DNA of 64,000 nucleotides. Origin: Candidatus Methylomirabilota bacterium (GTDB lineage: Bacteria > Methylomirabilota > Methylomirabilia > Methylomirabilales > Methylomirabilaceae). The first letter of the stretch is position 1; each line of letters starts with the position of its first letter. The notes under the pieces are model-generated. The model was not told the origin of the DNA and made no database searches. It saw only the letters and a list, made by a program, of their open reading frames with translations. Position numbers and translations under genes: made by a program. Shown piece by piece: positions 8,862-16,613 of the stretch. The stretch spans positions 62,001 through 126,000 of the forward strand of contig PQAM01000010.1 in the NCBI GenBank assembly GCA_003104975.1, in the 5' to 3' direction.

Positions 8862-9253
8862 GCGGGACAAAGCGGATAGCACCTCTGAGTCGCGAGGAGT
8901 TCCGTCAATTGGTGGCGCAGGCGATCGCCTCTCTGCCGTCGGGTGTGGGGGAGCGCCTCACAAACGTGGAGATCGTGGTGGAGGACCGCCCGACGTCTCG
9001 GGATCTGGCGTTGGCCGGAACCGATCCGGCGCACACCCTCTTGGGTCTGTACACCGGCATCCCGCTCACCGAGCGGAGCAGTTCGTACGGGATGGTTCTC
9101 CCCGACAGGATTGTCCTGTACCAGCGATCGATTGAGGAGGGATGCCGAACCAAACAGGAGATCCAGGCGCAGATCCGCACCACCTTGCTGCATGAGATCG
9201 GTCATCATTTCGGTCTGTCTGAGGACGAGTTGGGAGAGGCCGGATACACATAG
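8858..9253 (+). CDS. Small zincin-like metallopeptidase family protein
   Basis: A 131-residue single-domain protein ending in LLHEIGHHFGLSEDELGE, the HExxHxxG zinc motif of the PF06262-type small metallopeptidases. A preceding LLGLYTGIPLTERSSSYGMVLPDRIVLY block matches that family. The GTG at 8858 overlaps the rhomboid stop and follows GGAGGG; an ATG at 8822 in the same frame is less likely. Cytoplasmic, with no signal peptide. The natural substrate of this family is not established. Coupling to a rhomboid gene suggests a shared proteolytic role, which is inference. Confidence 0.75.
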   Translation: MSGTKRIAPLSREEFRQLVAQAIASLPSGVGERLTNVEIVVEDRPTSRDLALAGTDPAHTLLGLYTGIPLTERSSSYGMVLPDRIVLYQRSIEEGCRTKQEIQAQIRTTLLHEIGHHFGLSEDELGEAGYT

Positions 9254-9274
9254 TGCCGGGAAGAGCCAAAACGC

Positions 9275-9304
9275 TTGACAGGCTGGGGTAAATCCCGCTA
9301 GATT
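9275..9304 (+). promoter_or_regulatory. Sigma-70-type promoter for the threonine synthase gene
   Basis: TTGACA (9275-9280), an 18-base spacer, then TAGATT (9299-9304, 4 of 6 matches). The start would lie about 30-35 bases before the start codon, and AGGAGG falls between them. Confidence 0.5.
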
Positions 9305-9344
9305 GATCGGGTTTTGCGTTGAGTCACAACGTTCAGGAGGAGCA

Positions 9345-11204
9345 ATGGCCCCGAGGGGACGACGGCGGTCGGAGACCAGATTTTACGAGCTGTACTGTGT
9401 CGTATGCGGCGCCACCTGCACCGAGCAGGAGAGCAGTTCGCGTTGCGTCAGTTGCGGTAAGCCGCTGGGCGTCCGCTATGACTACGCCTACATCCGGGCC
9501 CGCCTGAATCGTTACTCGCTCAAGACCTCTCCGATCAAGGCGCTGAAATACCTCGATTTCTATCCCATCCTAAACCTCGATCTGGTGGTCTCGCTGGATG
9601 AGGGCGGAACGCCGCTGTACCGGTGTCATCGGTTGGCCGAGGAGCTGGGGATCAAGCAGCTCTATATCAAGAACGAGGGGATGAATCCGACCGGGGTCTT
9701 TAAGGATCGCGGCACACTCGTCGAGATCACCAAGGCCAAAGAGCAGGGCGCGAAGGCGATCTGCGTGGCCTCCACCGGCAACATGGCCGGCTCCGTCGCG
9801 GCCTATGCCTCGATTGCCAATCTCCCCTGCTATGTGGCGGTACCGGAGGGGACTCCGATCGGCAAGATGGCTCAGTCGCTGTCGTATGGCGCCCGGGTCC
9901 TTCAGATTCGAGGGACGTATAACGACGCGGCCTCCATCGCGGAGCAGATGAGCCGGCGTTACGGGTATTATCTGGCGGGGGATTACGCCTTTCGCGTCGA
10001 GGGCCAGAAGTCACAGGCGTTCGAGATCGTAGAGCAGTTGGACTGGCGGGCACCGGCCGTCGTCATTGTCCCGATGGGGTGCGGGACCAACATCGCCGCC
10101 TTATGGAAAGGTTTCAAAGAGTTTTACGAGCTGGGGTTGATCTCGTCCCTGCCGCGCATGATCGGTGTCCAGCCGGTCGGCTGTTCGCCGATCGTGGCCG
10201 CATTCAACCAGGGAAGCGATGAGATCATTCCCGTGAAGAAGCCGGAATCGGTCGCCTCGGCGCTGATGGCGGGCGATCCGCTGGACGGGCTGAAGGCACT
10301 GGCCGCGTTGCGCGAATCGGGCGGATGCGCCCTGTCGCTCAACGATACCGAGATCCTGCAGGCCCAGCAACAGCTCGCGCGCCAGGAGTCGATCTTCGTG
10401 GAGCCGTCCGGGGCGATCCCTGTCGGGGCGCTCTCGCTGTTGCTGACCAGCGCCCGTGTGAGGGCCGATGAAACGGTCGTCTGCCTGGCCACGGGGAATG
10501 GGCTGAAGGACCCCAAGGCGGCATTACGGGTCCTCCCGTCGCCGGCGACGATCGATCCCTCGTTGCAGGAGGTTGAGAAGTTCCTGAAGCTGCGCCTCTA
10601 CGAGATCCGGGCCGCCGGGGCCAAGAACGGCGACAAGAATCTGTTTGAGCAGGTTCCGTCCGTCGCCGACGTCACCGCGCGAGTGCGGCAGGAACTGGGG
10701 GTCAAGCTGACGACGGAATACGGCAGCAAGGTGCGGGCGTTGATTGAGGAGTTTGTCAAGAAGGGGAAGCCGATCATGAAGGCGGACCTGCAGTACATCG
10801 TAGAGAATGTCCTGAAGGGTCTGTCGGTCCATGAACCGATCCTTACCGTAGAGGACTTCAGGGTCTCGACGTCGCTCCACGGCCAGGCAGAGGCAGCCGT
10901 CCGCGTGCTGTTCGAGGGGGAAAAGGTCGAGGCGACCGCGGTCGGTGTCGGGCCGGTAGATGCGGTCATTAACGCCCTGAAACAGGCCGCCTTGACCCGC
11001 GGGAAGCTCTTCTTTGAGCTGATCGACTACAATGTGGAGATCAGCTCACCCGGGACCGATGCCTCAGTCGAGACGACGATCGTCATGAAGGACGCTGAAG
11101 GCAGCCGGATCGTCGCCATCGGAACCTCCCCCGACATTATCGTTGCCTCGGTGAACGCCTTCGTCGAAGGCTACAACCTGCTGTGGGCGCGGCAGAAGGG
11201 GTGA
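9345..11204 (+). CDS. thrC: Threonine synthase with a C-terminal LeuA-type allosteric domain
   Basis: A 619-residue protein; ordinary threonine synthases have about 350-490. Residues 1-40 form a zinc ribbon with CxxC pairs at 18/21 and 34/37. Residues about 75-410 are the PLP fold type II catalytic domain, with Lys120 in NPTGVFKDRGT and the phosphate loop VASTGNMAGS. A helical linker follows (about 420-495). Residues about 497-615 resemble the regulatory dimer domain of 2-isopropylmalate and citramalate synthases: GVGPVDAVINAL, a GTDASVET strand pair and GTSPDIIVASVNAF. In LeuA this module binds the end-product amino acid. The enzyme makes threonine from O-phosphohomoserine, so isoleucine or leucine feedback is plausible but inferred. 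The ATG follows AGGAGG at good spacing. Confidence 0.85.
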   Translation: MAPRGRRRSETRFYELYCVVCGATCTEQESSSRCVSCGKPLGVRYDYAYIRARLNRYSLKTSPIKALKYLDFYPILNLDLVVSLDEGGTPLYRCHRLAEELGIKQLYIKNEGMNPTGVFKDRGTLVEITKAKEQGAKAICVASTGNMAGSVAAYASIANLPCYVAVPEGTPIGKMAQSLSYGARVLQIRGTYNDAASIAEQMSRRYGYYLAGDYAFRVEGQKSQAFEIVEQLDWRAPAVVIVPMGCGTNIAALWKGFKEFYELGLISSLPRMIGVQPVGCSPIVAAFNQGSDEIIPVKKPESVASALMAGDPLDGLKALAALRESGGCALSLNDTEILQAQQQLARQESIFVEPSGAIPVGALSLLLTSARVRADETVVCLATGNGLKDPKAALRVLPSPATIDPSLQEVEKFLKLRLYEIRAAGAKNGDKNLFEQVPSVADVTARVRQELGVKLTTEYGSKVRALIEEFVKKGKPIMKADLQYIVENVLKGLSVHEPILTVEDFRVSTSLHGQAEAAVRVLFEGEKVEATAVGVGPVDAVINALKQAALTRGKLFFELIDYNVEISSPGTDASVETTIVMKDAEGSRIVAIGTSPDIIVASVNAFVEGYNLLWARQKG

Positions 11205-11864
11205 TCCGTCCGGCAGGTCGTCGCGGAGGGGGCAAGCCTCGCAGCGCGGTATTTTCCGACAGTAGGTTTTCCCGACGGCGACCAGCAGGGCGTGATACTC
11301 GTTGAAAAGCGCCGGATCGGTCGGCAGGTGGGTCATGAAGAGGCGCTGGATCTCACCATAGGAAAGCTTCGCCGCAATCAGCTCGTGCCGTTCCAGCACT
11401 CGACGGGTGTAGGCATCCACGACAAAGATCGGTCGTCCGCCGGCATACAGCAGGATCGAGTCGGCCGTCTCCTCGCCGATCCCTGAAATCCCCAGCAGCT
11501 CTTCGCGTAATCCATCCCGCGCCCCTCGAAACATCCGCCGGATGCTCCCGCCATACCGTGTCAACACGAAGTGTGTTAGATGCTTCAGCCGTTCGGCCTT
11601 CATGTTATAATATCCTGCCGGGCGGATCATCTGGGCGAGCCGCTCATGCGGCTCGCCATCAATCGCGCGGGGGCTGAGCAGTCGCGCGGCTCGCAACGCC
11701 GTGATCGCCTTTTCAACATTGGTCCAGGCGGTATTCTGGGTCAGGATGGCGCCGACCATCACCTCGAATGGGGAGCGGGCCGGCCACCAGTGCTGCGGTC
11801 CGAAATATCGGAAAAGCTGCCGGTAAAGGGAGAGAAGTCGTCGTCCGGTTGGTGTCTGCGGCAT
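11064..11864 (-). CDS. EndoIII/MagIII-like DNA glycosylase, C-terminus probably frameshifted
   Basis: A helix-hairpin-helix base-excision DNA glycosylase of the EndoIII superfamily. The N-terminal WWPARSPFEVMVGAILTQNTAW and the HhH LLGISGIGEETADSILLYAGGRPIFVVDAYTRR are intact. The catalytic Asp is in VVDAYTRR. The Lys of bifunctional EndoIII is a Glu here, so it is likely monofunctional, like MagIII/MutY types. Three cluster cysteines are present in YCRKIPRCEACPLRDD, but the fourth is Leu. A one-base shift there gives Cys at the canonical x5 spacing and a stop at 11171. In the present frame the protein instead reads on antisense through the last 141 bases of thrC. The start ATG at 11864 is the first that fits the family. 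Confidence 0.75.
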   Translation of the reverse strand: MPQTPTGRRLLSLYRQLFRYFGPQHWWPARSPFEVMVGAILTQNTAWTNVEKAITALRAARLLSPRAIDGEPHERLAQMIRPAGYYNMKAERLKHLTHFVLTRYGGSIRRMFRGARDGLREELLGISGIGEETADSILLYAGGRPIFVVDAYTRRVLERHELIAAKLSYGEIQRLFMTHLPTDPALFNEYHALLVAVGKTYCRKIPRCEACPLRDDLPDGSPLLPRPQQVVAFDEGVHRGNDNVGGGSDGDDPAAFSVLHDDRRLD

Positions 11865-11918
11865 AGTATAGTATTGTGACCGGTTTTTCTCAAAGGTCAA
11901 GAGGAGAGTCGACGGACT

Positions 11919-12353
11919 GTGGTGCGATACCTGGGAATCGATTACGGGACGAGGCGGATCGGTGTGGCCGTCAGTGACGAGCTGGGCCTGACAGCCCAGT
12001 CGCTGCCGTCGCTGGAACCGTCGTCGGAAGAGGAGGCGCTCAGCGCCATTCGAGCCTTCATCGAACAGTATGGTGTGCTCGAGGTTGTTGTGGGCCTGCC
12101 GAAGAATATGAACGGCACGCTCGGGCCAGCGGCAGAGCAGGCCATGGCGTTTGCCGGACGGCTGGAGGAGCACGCGGCCGTGAAGGTAACCATGTGGGAC
12201 GAGCGGCTGACCAGCAGGGCGGCCGAACGCCTGTTGATTGAGGCCGATCTGTCACGGGCCAAGCGGAAGGGGCGCGTTGATCGGATGGCCGCCGCACTCA
12301 TCCTGCAGGGCTTTCTTGATCGTCGCCATCGTCAGCAGGAGCAACGTTCGTGA
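11919..12353 (+). CDS. ruvX: RuvX/YqgF-family nuclease (putative pre-16S rRNA processing)
   Basis: A 144-residue RNase H-fold protein. The YLGIDYGTRRIGVAVSDELG opening carries the first catalytic Asp, VVGLPKNMNGTLGP is the second block, and WDERLTSRAAERLL then RVDRMAAALILQGFLD complete the active site. The family matures the 5' end of 16S rRNA in E. coli. Start is GTG (a second GTG follows immediately), 10-17 bases after GAGGAGAG. Its stop overlaps the GTG start of mltG (GTGA). Confidence 0.9.
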   Translation: MVRYLGIDYGTRRIGVAVSDELGLTAQSLPSLEPSSEEEALSAIRAFIEQYGVLEVVVGLPKNMNGTLGPAAEQAMAFAGRLEEHAAVKVTMWDERLTSRAAERLLIEADLSRAKRKGRVDRMAAALILQGFLDRRHRQQEQRS

Positions 12354-13369
12354 GCATGGCGCCCTCTGTTCTATCACTGCCACACCGGGCGCTTGTCCTG
12401 GCCTGCGGTCTGTTGGTCGGGGTTGGTCTCATGTGGTACGGGCTGACCGGCCCCGCGCCATCCGCGAATGAGGCCGCACGGGCGGTCGTCATCAGGCCTC
12501 AGACGGGGGCCCTGGATATCGCGCGGACACTTCAGGAGGCGCGCGTCATCCGCAGCCGTCTCGCCTTTCTGGTCGTTGCCGTCGCCCGGGGGACGCAACG
12601 GCGCCTGCTGGCCGGGGAGTACGAGTTCGCCCCCGGCCTCAGTCTGCTGGAGGTGATCCGCCGGATCGAGCAGGGAAAGGGGTTCGTCCATCAGGTAACG
12701 ATCCCCGAGGGATATGCTGCGCGGCAGATCGCCGAACTCCTCGAGGAAAAGGGACTGATCGATCAGAAGCGGTTTATGGCGCTCTTGCAGGATCGACAAG
12801 TGGTCCGGCAGTACGGTGTGGACGGTCCGTCGCTCGAGGGCTACCTGTTTCCTGATACCTATCGCCTGGTCAAGGGGCTGCGCGAGGAGGCGATTATCGG
12901 GTTAATGACCGAACGATTTACCGAGGTGTTCGGTTCCGCGGAGCGGGCGCGCGCCAAAGAGTTGAAGATGTCGATTGATGACGTCGTCACGATCGCGTCG
13001 CTGATCGAGCGGGAAGCGATGGCGGACGAAGAACGACCGCTCATCTCGTCGGTCTTCCATAACAGGCTCCGATTGGGTATGCCGCTGCAATCCGATCCTA
13101 CGGTCCTCTATGGCCTCTCTCGGTTCAGCGGCAAGCTCACCAGGGCGAATCTGCAGGCGCCCTCGCCATACAACACTTATCTGCACCGAGGGTTACCACC
13201 GGGTCCGATTGCGAGCCCCGGACGGGCATCTCTCATGGCCGCCCTGTATCCCGCCACCTCCCGGTATCTGTACTTTGTCTCAAAAAATGACGGGACGCAT
13301 GTCTTCTCGGTCACGTTACGGGAGCACGATGCGATGGTCAGGCGCTATCAGATCGGGAGGGCCGGGTGA
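12350..13369 (+). CDS. mltG: Endolytic murein transglycosylase
   Basis: A 339-residue inner-membrane enzyme that cuts nascent glycan strands. One N-terminal helix (about residues 10-31) is followed by a LysM-like subdomain and the YceG catalytic domain. The motif EGYLFPDTYRL and the catalytic Glu in VTIASLIEREAM are intact, as are SDPTVLYGL and PSPYNTYLHRGLPPGPIASPG. The start is GTG, overlapping ruvX, and the stop overlaps the GTG of the TPR lipoprotein gene, so ruvX-mltG-TPR form a tightly coupled unit. Confidence 0.93.
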   Translation: MSMAPSVLSLPHRALVLACGLLVGVGLMWYGLTGPAPSANEAARAVVIRPQTGALDIARTLQEARVIRSRLAFLVVAVARGTQRRLLAGEYEFAPGLSLLEVIRRIEQGKGFVHQVTIPEGYAARQIAELLEEKGLIDQKRFMALLQDRQVVRQYGVDGPSLEGYLFPDTYRLVKGLREEAIIGLMTERFTEVFGSAERARAKELKMSIDDVVTIASLIEREAMADEERPLISSVFHNRLRLGMPLQSDPTVLYGLSRFSGKLTRANLQAPSPYNTYLHRGLPPGPIASPGRASLMAALYPATSRYLYFVSKNDGTHVFSVTLREHDAMVRRYQIGRAG

Positions 13370-14118
13370 CGCGCGGCCGGGTTGTCGTCGTTGTGCTGGG
13401 CTGGATGCTGACCGCCTGTGCCACCGAACAGATGGCGATCCAGGCGGAAAGGGCCGACGCCCATTACAATATGGGTGTCGCGCATCTGGCCGGCGGAGAC
13501 GCCAAGCAGGCGATTGCGGAGCTCAATCAGGCGATCGCGGATGTCTCGGACAAACCGACCTATTACAACGCGTTGGGACTCGCCTACCTGTTGGATCGCC
13601 GGCCCGATCTGGCCATCACCTCGTTTCAGAAGGCCGTTCACCTCGACCCGCACTTTTCTGATGCCTACAACAATCTTGGTTCGGCCTATGTCCAGCAGGC
13701 CAAGTATGACAAGGCCGTGAAGGCCTTCAGGCAAGCGCTTTCCAACCCAGCCTATCTCTCCCCGGAACAGGCCTACCTCAATCTGGGAAATGTGTATATG
13801 GTCCAGGGACGGACGGCCGACGCGATAGCGGAGTTCAAACGCACTCTGGACATTGCCCCTGATTTCACCGAGGTCCACAACCGACTCGGCTACGCCTACC
13901 TGGTGCAAGGGCAGTGGGAGCTCGCTATCGCCGAACTGACGCTGGCCGTGAAACAGGCGCCAGACCTCGCCACTGCCCATCAGAGCCTCGGTTTTGCCTA
14001 CCTGTCGATCAATGAGAAAGACCGGGCCAGACAGGCATTCCAGAAGGTCGTGGAATTGAGCCCTGCCAGCGAGATGGCGGCCGAGGCGATGCGCCAACTC
14101 AAACGGCTCAACCAGTAG
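13366..14118 (+). CDS. TPR-repeat lipoprotein
   Basis: A 250-residue lipoprotein. A short signal peptide ends in the lipobox LTAC (Cys 18), so the mature protein should be lipid-anchored. It consists of about six tetratricopeptide repeats, with signature pieces such as YYNALGLAYLLDRRPDLAI, AYNNLGSAYVQQAKYDKAV, AYLNLGNVYMVQGRTADAI and VHNRLGYAYLVQGQWELAI. The layout resembles PilW/PilF-type pilotins, but no pilus genes are nearby. The GTG start overlaps mltG. It probably acts as an envelope scaffold. Confidence 0.82.
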   Translation: MTRGRVVVVVLGWMLTACATEQMAIQAERADAHYNMGVAHLAGGDAKQAIAELNQAIADVSDKPTYYNALGLAYLLDRRPDLAITSFQKAVHLDPHFSDAYNNLGSAYVQQAKYDKAVKAFRQALSNPAYLSPEQAYLNLGNVYMVQGRTADAIAEFKRTLDIAPDFTEVHNRLGYAYLVQGQWELAIAELTLAVKQAPDLATAHQSLGFAYLSINEKDRARQAFQKVVELSPASEMAAEAMRQLKRLNQ

Positions 14119-14149
14119 CCTCTGTCCCGCCCTATCCGTTATCGATAAC

Positions 14150-15217
14150 ATGCTTACCGGGATCGACCTGAAGGGGCTGAGCCTCGAGGAGATGGAACAA
14201 TTGGCCGCCGATCAGGGCGAGCCGACCTACCGTGGCCGCCAGCTCTTCCACTGGATCTACGGACGGGGCGCACGTACCTTCACGGCGATGACCGATCTGC
14301 CGACCGCGTTTCGGACGAGGCTGGCCGAGCACACGTCGGTCGGCGCCCTCGCGTTGCTCGCGAGAGAGGTCGCCCGCGACGGTACACGGAAATACCTGTT
14401 CGGCTGCGCGGATGGGCGAGCGATCGAGACGGTACTGATCCCCGATGAGGAGCGGCTGACGGTCTGTCTCTCTACCCAGGTCGGGTGCGCGCTGGCCTGC
14501 GCGTTCTGTCTCACGGGGAAGATGGGGTTCGTCAGACACTTGCAGTCTGGTGAGATCGTCGATCAGGTGCTCGCCATTCAGCACGATCTGCATCCGGGGG
14601 AGCGGATCGGCAATCTGGTGTTGATGGGGATGGGCGAGCCGCTGCACAACTACGAGGCCACCGTCAAGGCGCTTGCTATCCTCACCCATCCATTGGGCCT
14701 CGCCTATCCGACGCGCCGGATTACCCTCTCGACCGTCGGCCTGGTTCCGGAGATTATCCGACTCGGCCAGAGCGGACTTGGGGTCAACCTGGCCGTATCG
14801 CTCCACGCCGCCACCGATGAACTGCGCGACCGCCTGGTTCCGATCAACCGCCGCTATCCAGTGAAGGAGCTGATGGCTGCGCTCAGGGCCTATCCGCTTC
14901 CACCTCGGCGGCGGATCACATTCGAGTACGTGCTGATCGACAGGGTCAACGACCGGCCGGAGGACGCTCGGGAACTGGTTCGGCTGCTGCGCGGCCTTCA
15001 CTGTAAGGTCAATCTCCTCCCCTTAAACGAGGCCTCCGCCATTCCGTTTCGGCGACCCTCGCGGGAGCGCGTCGAAACATTCCAACACATCCTGAGGTCG
15101 GCCGGTATCCTCACTACCATCCGCGAGAGCCGCGGCCTGGACATCTCGGCCGCTTGCGGCTTGCTGGCGACAGAAACCAACCAGAAAAGCCTTGACACTA
15201 CAGCGTGTCTTGCCTAA
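14150..15217 (+). CDS. rlmN: 23S rRNA (adenine-C2)-methyltransferase RlmN
   Basis: A 355-residue radical SAM enzyme that methylates A2503 of 23S rRNA and A37 of some tRNAs. The cluster motif is CALACAFC in QVGCALACAFCLTGKMGF. The methyl-carrying cysteine is in DISAACGLLA near the C-terminus. GNLVLMGMGEPLHNY and VNLAVSLHAAT are typical. It begins 31 bases after the TPR gene without a clear binding site. The end of its coding sequence contains the -35 and -10 boxes of the downstream tRNA-fMet promoter; the -10 box overlaps the TAA stop. Confidence 0.94.
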   Translation: MLTGIDLKGLSLEEMEQLAADQGEPTYRGRQLFHWIYGRGARTFTAMTDLPTAFRTRLAEHTSVGALALLAREVARDGTRKYLFGCADGRAIETVLIPDEERLTVCLSTQVGCALACAFCLTGKMGFVRHLQSGEIVDQVLAIQHDLHPGERIGNLVLMGMGEPLHNYEATVKALAILTHPLGLAYPTRRITLSTVGLVPEIIRLGQSGLGVNLAVSLHAATDELRDRLVPINRRYPVKELMAALRAYPLPPRRRITFEYVLIDRVNDRPEDARELVRLLRGLHCKVNLLPLNEASAIPFRRPSRERVETFQHILRSAGILTTIRESRGLDISAACGLLATETNQKSLDTTACLA

Positions 15218-15220
15218 GAT
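15192..15220 (+). promoter_or_regulatory. Consensus promoter for tRNA-fMet, inside the end of rlmN
   Basis: TTGACA (15192-15197), exactly 17 bases, then TAAGAT (15215-15220). Transcription would begin within a few bases of the mature tRNA 5' end at 15226. The -35 lies in the last codons of rlmN and the -10 covers its stop. Confidence 0.85.
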
Positions 15221-15225
15221 ACATT

Positions 15226-15304
<79 letters not shown>

Positions 15305-15318
15305 AAGATAATCAATAG

Positions 15319-15348
15319 GCCAGGCGATTTAGCCTGGCTTTGCTATTT
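15319..15348 (+). terminator. Terminator after tRNA-fMet
   Basis: The stem GCCAGGC (15319-15325), six-base loop GATTTA, GCCTGGC (15332-15338), followed by TTTGCTATTT. It lies 17 bases after the tRNA and next to the end of the convergent small exported protein gene. Confidence 0.7.
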
Positions 15349-15651
15349 GTCCCTCGTCCTTATCCGCACCGCGCTAATCCTGTCGATGCTGACCACCGCA
15401 TCGTAGAACTCCCTGCCCGACAACCTTGAGAGATGCAGCAGGGCGTTGCCGACCATCGTCACGGTCCCCTCGATCTCATCGCCGGACTGGAGTCTCAGCG
15501 CGACCTTCTTCCCGGTCTGCTCGGCAAGGACCTCCCTCATTGTTGCGCCCGCTTTGAGCGTAAAAGCCGCTTCCTCCGCCCGGAGCTCAAATGCCGGGAC
15601 CGTTGCGCCTAATACGAATAGCGCTGCTACGGCGAAGAATCTCTTCTTCAT
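15343..15651 (-). CDS. Small exported protein with an Sm-like core
   Basis: A 102-residue exported protein: signal peptide MKKRFFAVAALFVLGATVPA with cleavage near LRAEE. The mature part (VALRLQSGDEIEGTVTMVGNALLHLS.. and AVVSIDRISAVRIR) has the strand order and glycine/asparagine spacing of an Sm/LSm-type barrel, which is unusual outside the cytoplasm. The ATG at 15651 follows AAGGAG at good spacing; an upstream ATG at 15669 overlaps that site. Function unknown. It is convergent with tRNA-fMet and shares the hairpin at 15319-15338. Confidence 0.65.
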   Translation of the reverse strand: MKKRFFAVAALFVLGATVPAFELRAEEAAFTLKAGATMREVLAEQTGKKVALRLQSGDEIEGTVTMVGNALLHLSRLSGREFYDAVVSIDRISAVRIRTRDK

Positions 15652-15803
15652 CCTAATCTCCTTCCTCATGGAACTGTGTCATCCGGACCGTCGTATGATT
15701 CGTATCGAAGGGCAAGGTCGGTATTGTGATGAAACCGCGACCATCGTGGAGAGCGATCCTTAAAGGCTGTTGGGATAGCGCAAGATAGCGATTGACAAGT
15801 AGT

Positions 15804-15890
15804 TGGTGCCGGGGGCGGGAGTCGAACCCGCATGAGCCGAAGCCCGCAAGATTTTAAGTCTCGTGCGTCTCCCTGTTCCGCCACCCCGGC
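15804..15890 (-). tRNA. tRNA-Leu (UAA), 3' CCA encoded
   Basis: An 87-base class II tRNA on the minus strand. The acceptor stem is GCCGGGG/CCCCGGC, the D-loop is GGCGGAACAGGGAGACGC, the anticodon loop CTTAAAA gives anticodon TAA, the variable arm is GGGC-TTCG-GCTC, and the T-arm is GGGTTCGACTCCC. Discriminator A and CCA are encoded. Confidence 0.95.
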
Positions 15891-15903
15891 AGGGCTCTTG
15901 CTG

Positions 15904-16350
15904 CTAAAGACCGCCGCGAACCAGCGGCTGAAGCTTTCGCCACTGCTCCGGTGTCAGGGTTGCCTTACCTTGTTCGATGGTCCTGATTCGACTCATGCGG
16001 AGGTCGGTTCGGAGCGCTTCTATCTTCCGCAACCCGGTCTCCACCTGTGCAAGGTCGATCTTCTCCGCACTCAACAGACGCCGCAGGTCCAGTTCCCGTC
16101 GCTGCAGTTCGGCGGCCTGCAACTCGGTTTGTCGCTGGAAATCGCCGCGAAGGCGGTCAAGTGCCTGGATCTGCGCCGGAGCGAGCGAGAGGTCTTTTGC
16201 GTGCCACAGCATCAACGTAATGAGGGGCACCTGCTCCATGGCGAGTGGACCCGATGGCTGGTCATCGAATGGAGCAGAAGACTGAATCGCCGTACAGCCG
16301 ACGGCCATTGTCAATGACAGACCGACAAGCCACAACCTGTGTCGGTTCAT
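15904..16350 (-). CDS. Spy/CpxP-like periplasmic lipoprotein
   Basis: A 148-residue lipoprotein. The signal peptide ends in a lipobox, MAVGC (Cys 19). The mature part is a long helix-rich domain with the signature LTPEQWRKLQPL near the C-terminus and paired helices LAPAQIQALDRLRGDFQRQTELQ, as in the Spy/CpxP/ZraP group of periplasmic chaperones and metal sensors. The ATG at 16350 directly precedes the signal peptide; an ATG 25 codons upstream is in frame but adds non-signal sequence. It is divergent from egtD and has no two-component partner next to it. Confidence 0.7.
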   Translation of the reverse strand: MNRHRLWLVGLSLTMAVGCTAIQSSAPFDDQPSGPLAMEQVPLITLMLWHAKDLSLAPAQIQALDRLRGDFQRQTELQAAELQRRELDLRRLLSAEKIDLAQVETGLRKIEALRTDLRMSRIRTIEQGKATLTPEQWRKLQPLVRGGL

Positions 16351-16558
16351 GGACTCGTACCCCCTGATCAGGGCGTGACAGATCTTATGCATGGGACACT
16401 CCCTACCGGATCGAACAGCCGACAACGCAGACGACTATCCCACCTATACATTGAAGCCCACCCTTACCGGAGCTGATTCTATCTTGTTCAGCATCGTAGT
16501 TGTAGCATAAAAGCTGCATGATCACCATAGCGTTCTCTTGCCGTTCCTTTCTTTCCTC

Positions 16559-16587
16559 TTGACAGTGGGACGAAAGAACGGTATCAC
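16559..16587 (+). promoter_or_regulatory. Promoter for the egtD transport locus
   Basis: TTGACA (16559-16564), a 17-base spacer, TATCAC (16582-16587). The expected start lies about 20 bases before the ATG, and GAGGGAG lies between as the ribosome binding site. Confidence 0.7.
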
Positions 16588-16613
16588 CCGAGCAGCAGCA
16601 ACGAGGGAGTGCG

